Assembly (NCBI GenBank): GCA_020829485.1
Contig: JAIVFU010000002.1
Span: forward strand, 1-64,000
Source of the DNA: Nostoc sp. CHAB 5834
Lineage (GTDB): Bacteria > Cyanobacteriota > Cyanobacteriia > Cyanobacteriales > Nostocaceae
Direction: 5' to 3'
DNA length: 64,000 nt
The stretch's first letter is position 1, and the number at the start of each line of letters is the position of its first letter. Of this stretch, positions 63,359 through 64,000 are shown piece by piece. Position numbers and translations under genes: made by a program. The notes under the pieces were generated by a model. The model saw only the letters and a list, made by a program, of their open reading frames with translations. It had not been told where the DNA came from and searched no databases.

Positions 63359-64000
63359 TACCCGTGAGTTGGTTCAAGCGTACTAGAAGTAGTATCAGCG
63401 TTTTGCTCTACAAAATTCTTTGCCGCATCCAAGAGATACTCATAATAGGCACGAGCGACGATTGATAGCTGCTTGCCAGAAGGGTAAACCATGTACCAAT
63501 TTCGGTGAATGGGAAAATGTTGTACATCTAAAATGCTAAACTCTGAAGCGTCTAATAGTAAGGTATGACGAGATAAAACAGAAATTCCTAAACCACCTGC
63601 GATCGCTTGTTTAATTGCTTCGTTACTTCCCAATTCCAGCTTGACTTTTACTGTAACCCCTTGTTCTTCAAATAGACTTTGGACGGCGCGACGAGTTCCT
63701 GAACCTGGTTCTCGCATAATAAAAGGTTCGTTAGACAGGCGTTGGATCGGAATATTTTTTTCCTTGGATAACGGATGATTAACTGGTGCAAAGACTATCA
63801 AAGGATTTTCTAAAAATGGTTCACAAGTCACATCCATATTGTCTGGAACTTGGCTCATAATATATAAGTCGTCCAGATTATTACTCATCCGTTCCAAGAT
63901 TTGTTCGTGATTTGTTACTTGCAGAGAAATATCAATCCCTGGATAAAGTTCGCAAAACGGCCCTAACAAACGTGGAATAAAATATTTTGCTGTTGTAATC
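63358..64000 (-). CDS. rbcR: LysR-family regulator, RbcR type (5' end outside the window)
   Basis: The frame runs off the right edge; only the effector-binding domain is present, so the N-terminal helix-turn-helix lies beyond. The visible start TTAKYFIPRLLGPFCELYPG, then VTNHEQILERMSNNLDDLYI, matches RbcR/CbbR-type regulators of Rubisco and carbon-concentrating genes as I recall them. MREPGSGTRRAVQSLFEEQG and AIAGGLGISVLSRH are typical of LysR effector domains. The short tail (TTSSTLEPTHG) is variable. CmpR or NdhR are less likely alternatives. It ends in a hairpin repeat. Confidence 0.8.
   Translation of the reverse strand, partial: ITTAKYFIPRLLGPFCELYPGIDISLQVTNHEQILERMSNNLDDLYIMSQVPDNMDVTCEPFLENPLIVFAPVNHPLSKEKNIPIQRLSNEPFIMREPGSGTRRAVQSLFEEQGVTVKVKLELGSNEAIKQAIAGGLGISVLSRHTLLLDASEFSILDVQHFPIHRNWYMVYPSGKQLSIVARAYYEYLLDAAKNFVEQNADTTSSTLEPTHG

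Overview
The window is chromosomal DNA of a filamentous, Nostoc/Anabaena-type cyanobacterium. The evidence is psaA and psaB for the photosystem I core, psaX, ndhB, a phycobilisome rod-core linker (cpcG), a CpcS/CpeS-type bilin lyase, an RbcR-type regulator, a CAAD-domain protein and a probable HetZ-related protein. The HIP1 octamer GCGATCGC is very frequent, and intergenic DNA is full of the short tandem repeats and small inverted-repeat elements typical of Nostoc. No rRNA, tRNA or CRISPR array was recognised.

Layout. 0.4-2.1 kb: ndhB. 2.4-7.5 kb (minus strand): a three-gene signalling operon (receiver-kinase, FIST sensor, kinase) and a stand-alone receiver protein. 7.8-14.8 kb: lipA, psaX, a LivH/NatD-type permease, a hybrid kinase, a small exported protein, larE and an SGNH hydrolase. 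15.5-16.6 kb: a decayed TPR gene and a REP-associated transposase between inverted REP hairpins. 16.7-21.3 kb: psaA-psaB. 21.9-31.4 kb: a lipoprotein, glutaminase, a QxW-repeat protein, a thioredoxin-NHL protein, a DUF4352-like lipoprotein, a Uma2 protein, a pseudouridine synthase and cpcG. 31.8-33.0 kb: a bilin lyase operon with an unrecognised HExxH protein. 33.4-42.4 kb: an acyltransferase, glgA, hemC, a second Uma2 protein, an LprI-like protein, a lipid kinase and a phosphoesterase. 42.9-50.4 kb: a group of stress- or envelope-type genes (acidic protein with a Psb34-like motif, CAAD, BON lipoprotein, duplicated glycine-zipper protein, 1039-residue repeat protein). 51.1-57 kb: two tandemly duplicated RTX-type genes followed by ilvD. 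57.2-64 kb: mnmE, a small Cys-rich protein, a HetZ-related protein, a transposase relic split by a small element, a MuiA-type protein and the 3' part of rbcR.

The most informative structure is at 50.5-55.4 kb. Each RTX gene has a similar leader of about 0.55 kb and is followed by a decayed copy of the start of ilvD; the intact ilvD lies last. This looks like an old tandem duplication of a leader-RTX-ilvD(5') unit. Several small inverted-repeat families recur through the window, some nested in one another. Two genes (lipA and the HExxH gene) take their last codons and stop from a G-rich heptamer repeat, and a kinase linker is encoded by related sequence. All functional statements rest on motif recognition by eye; no database search was run.
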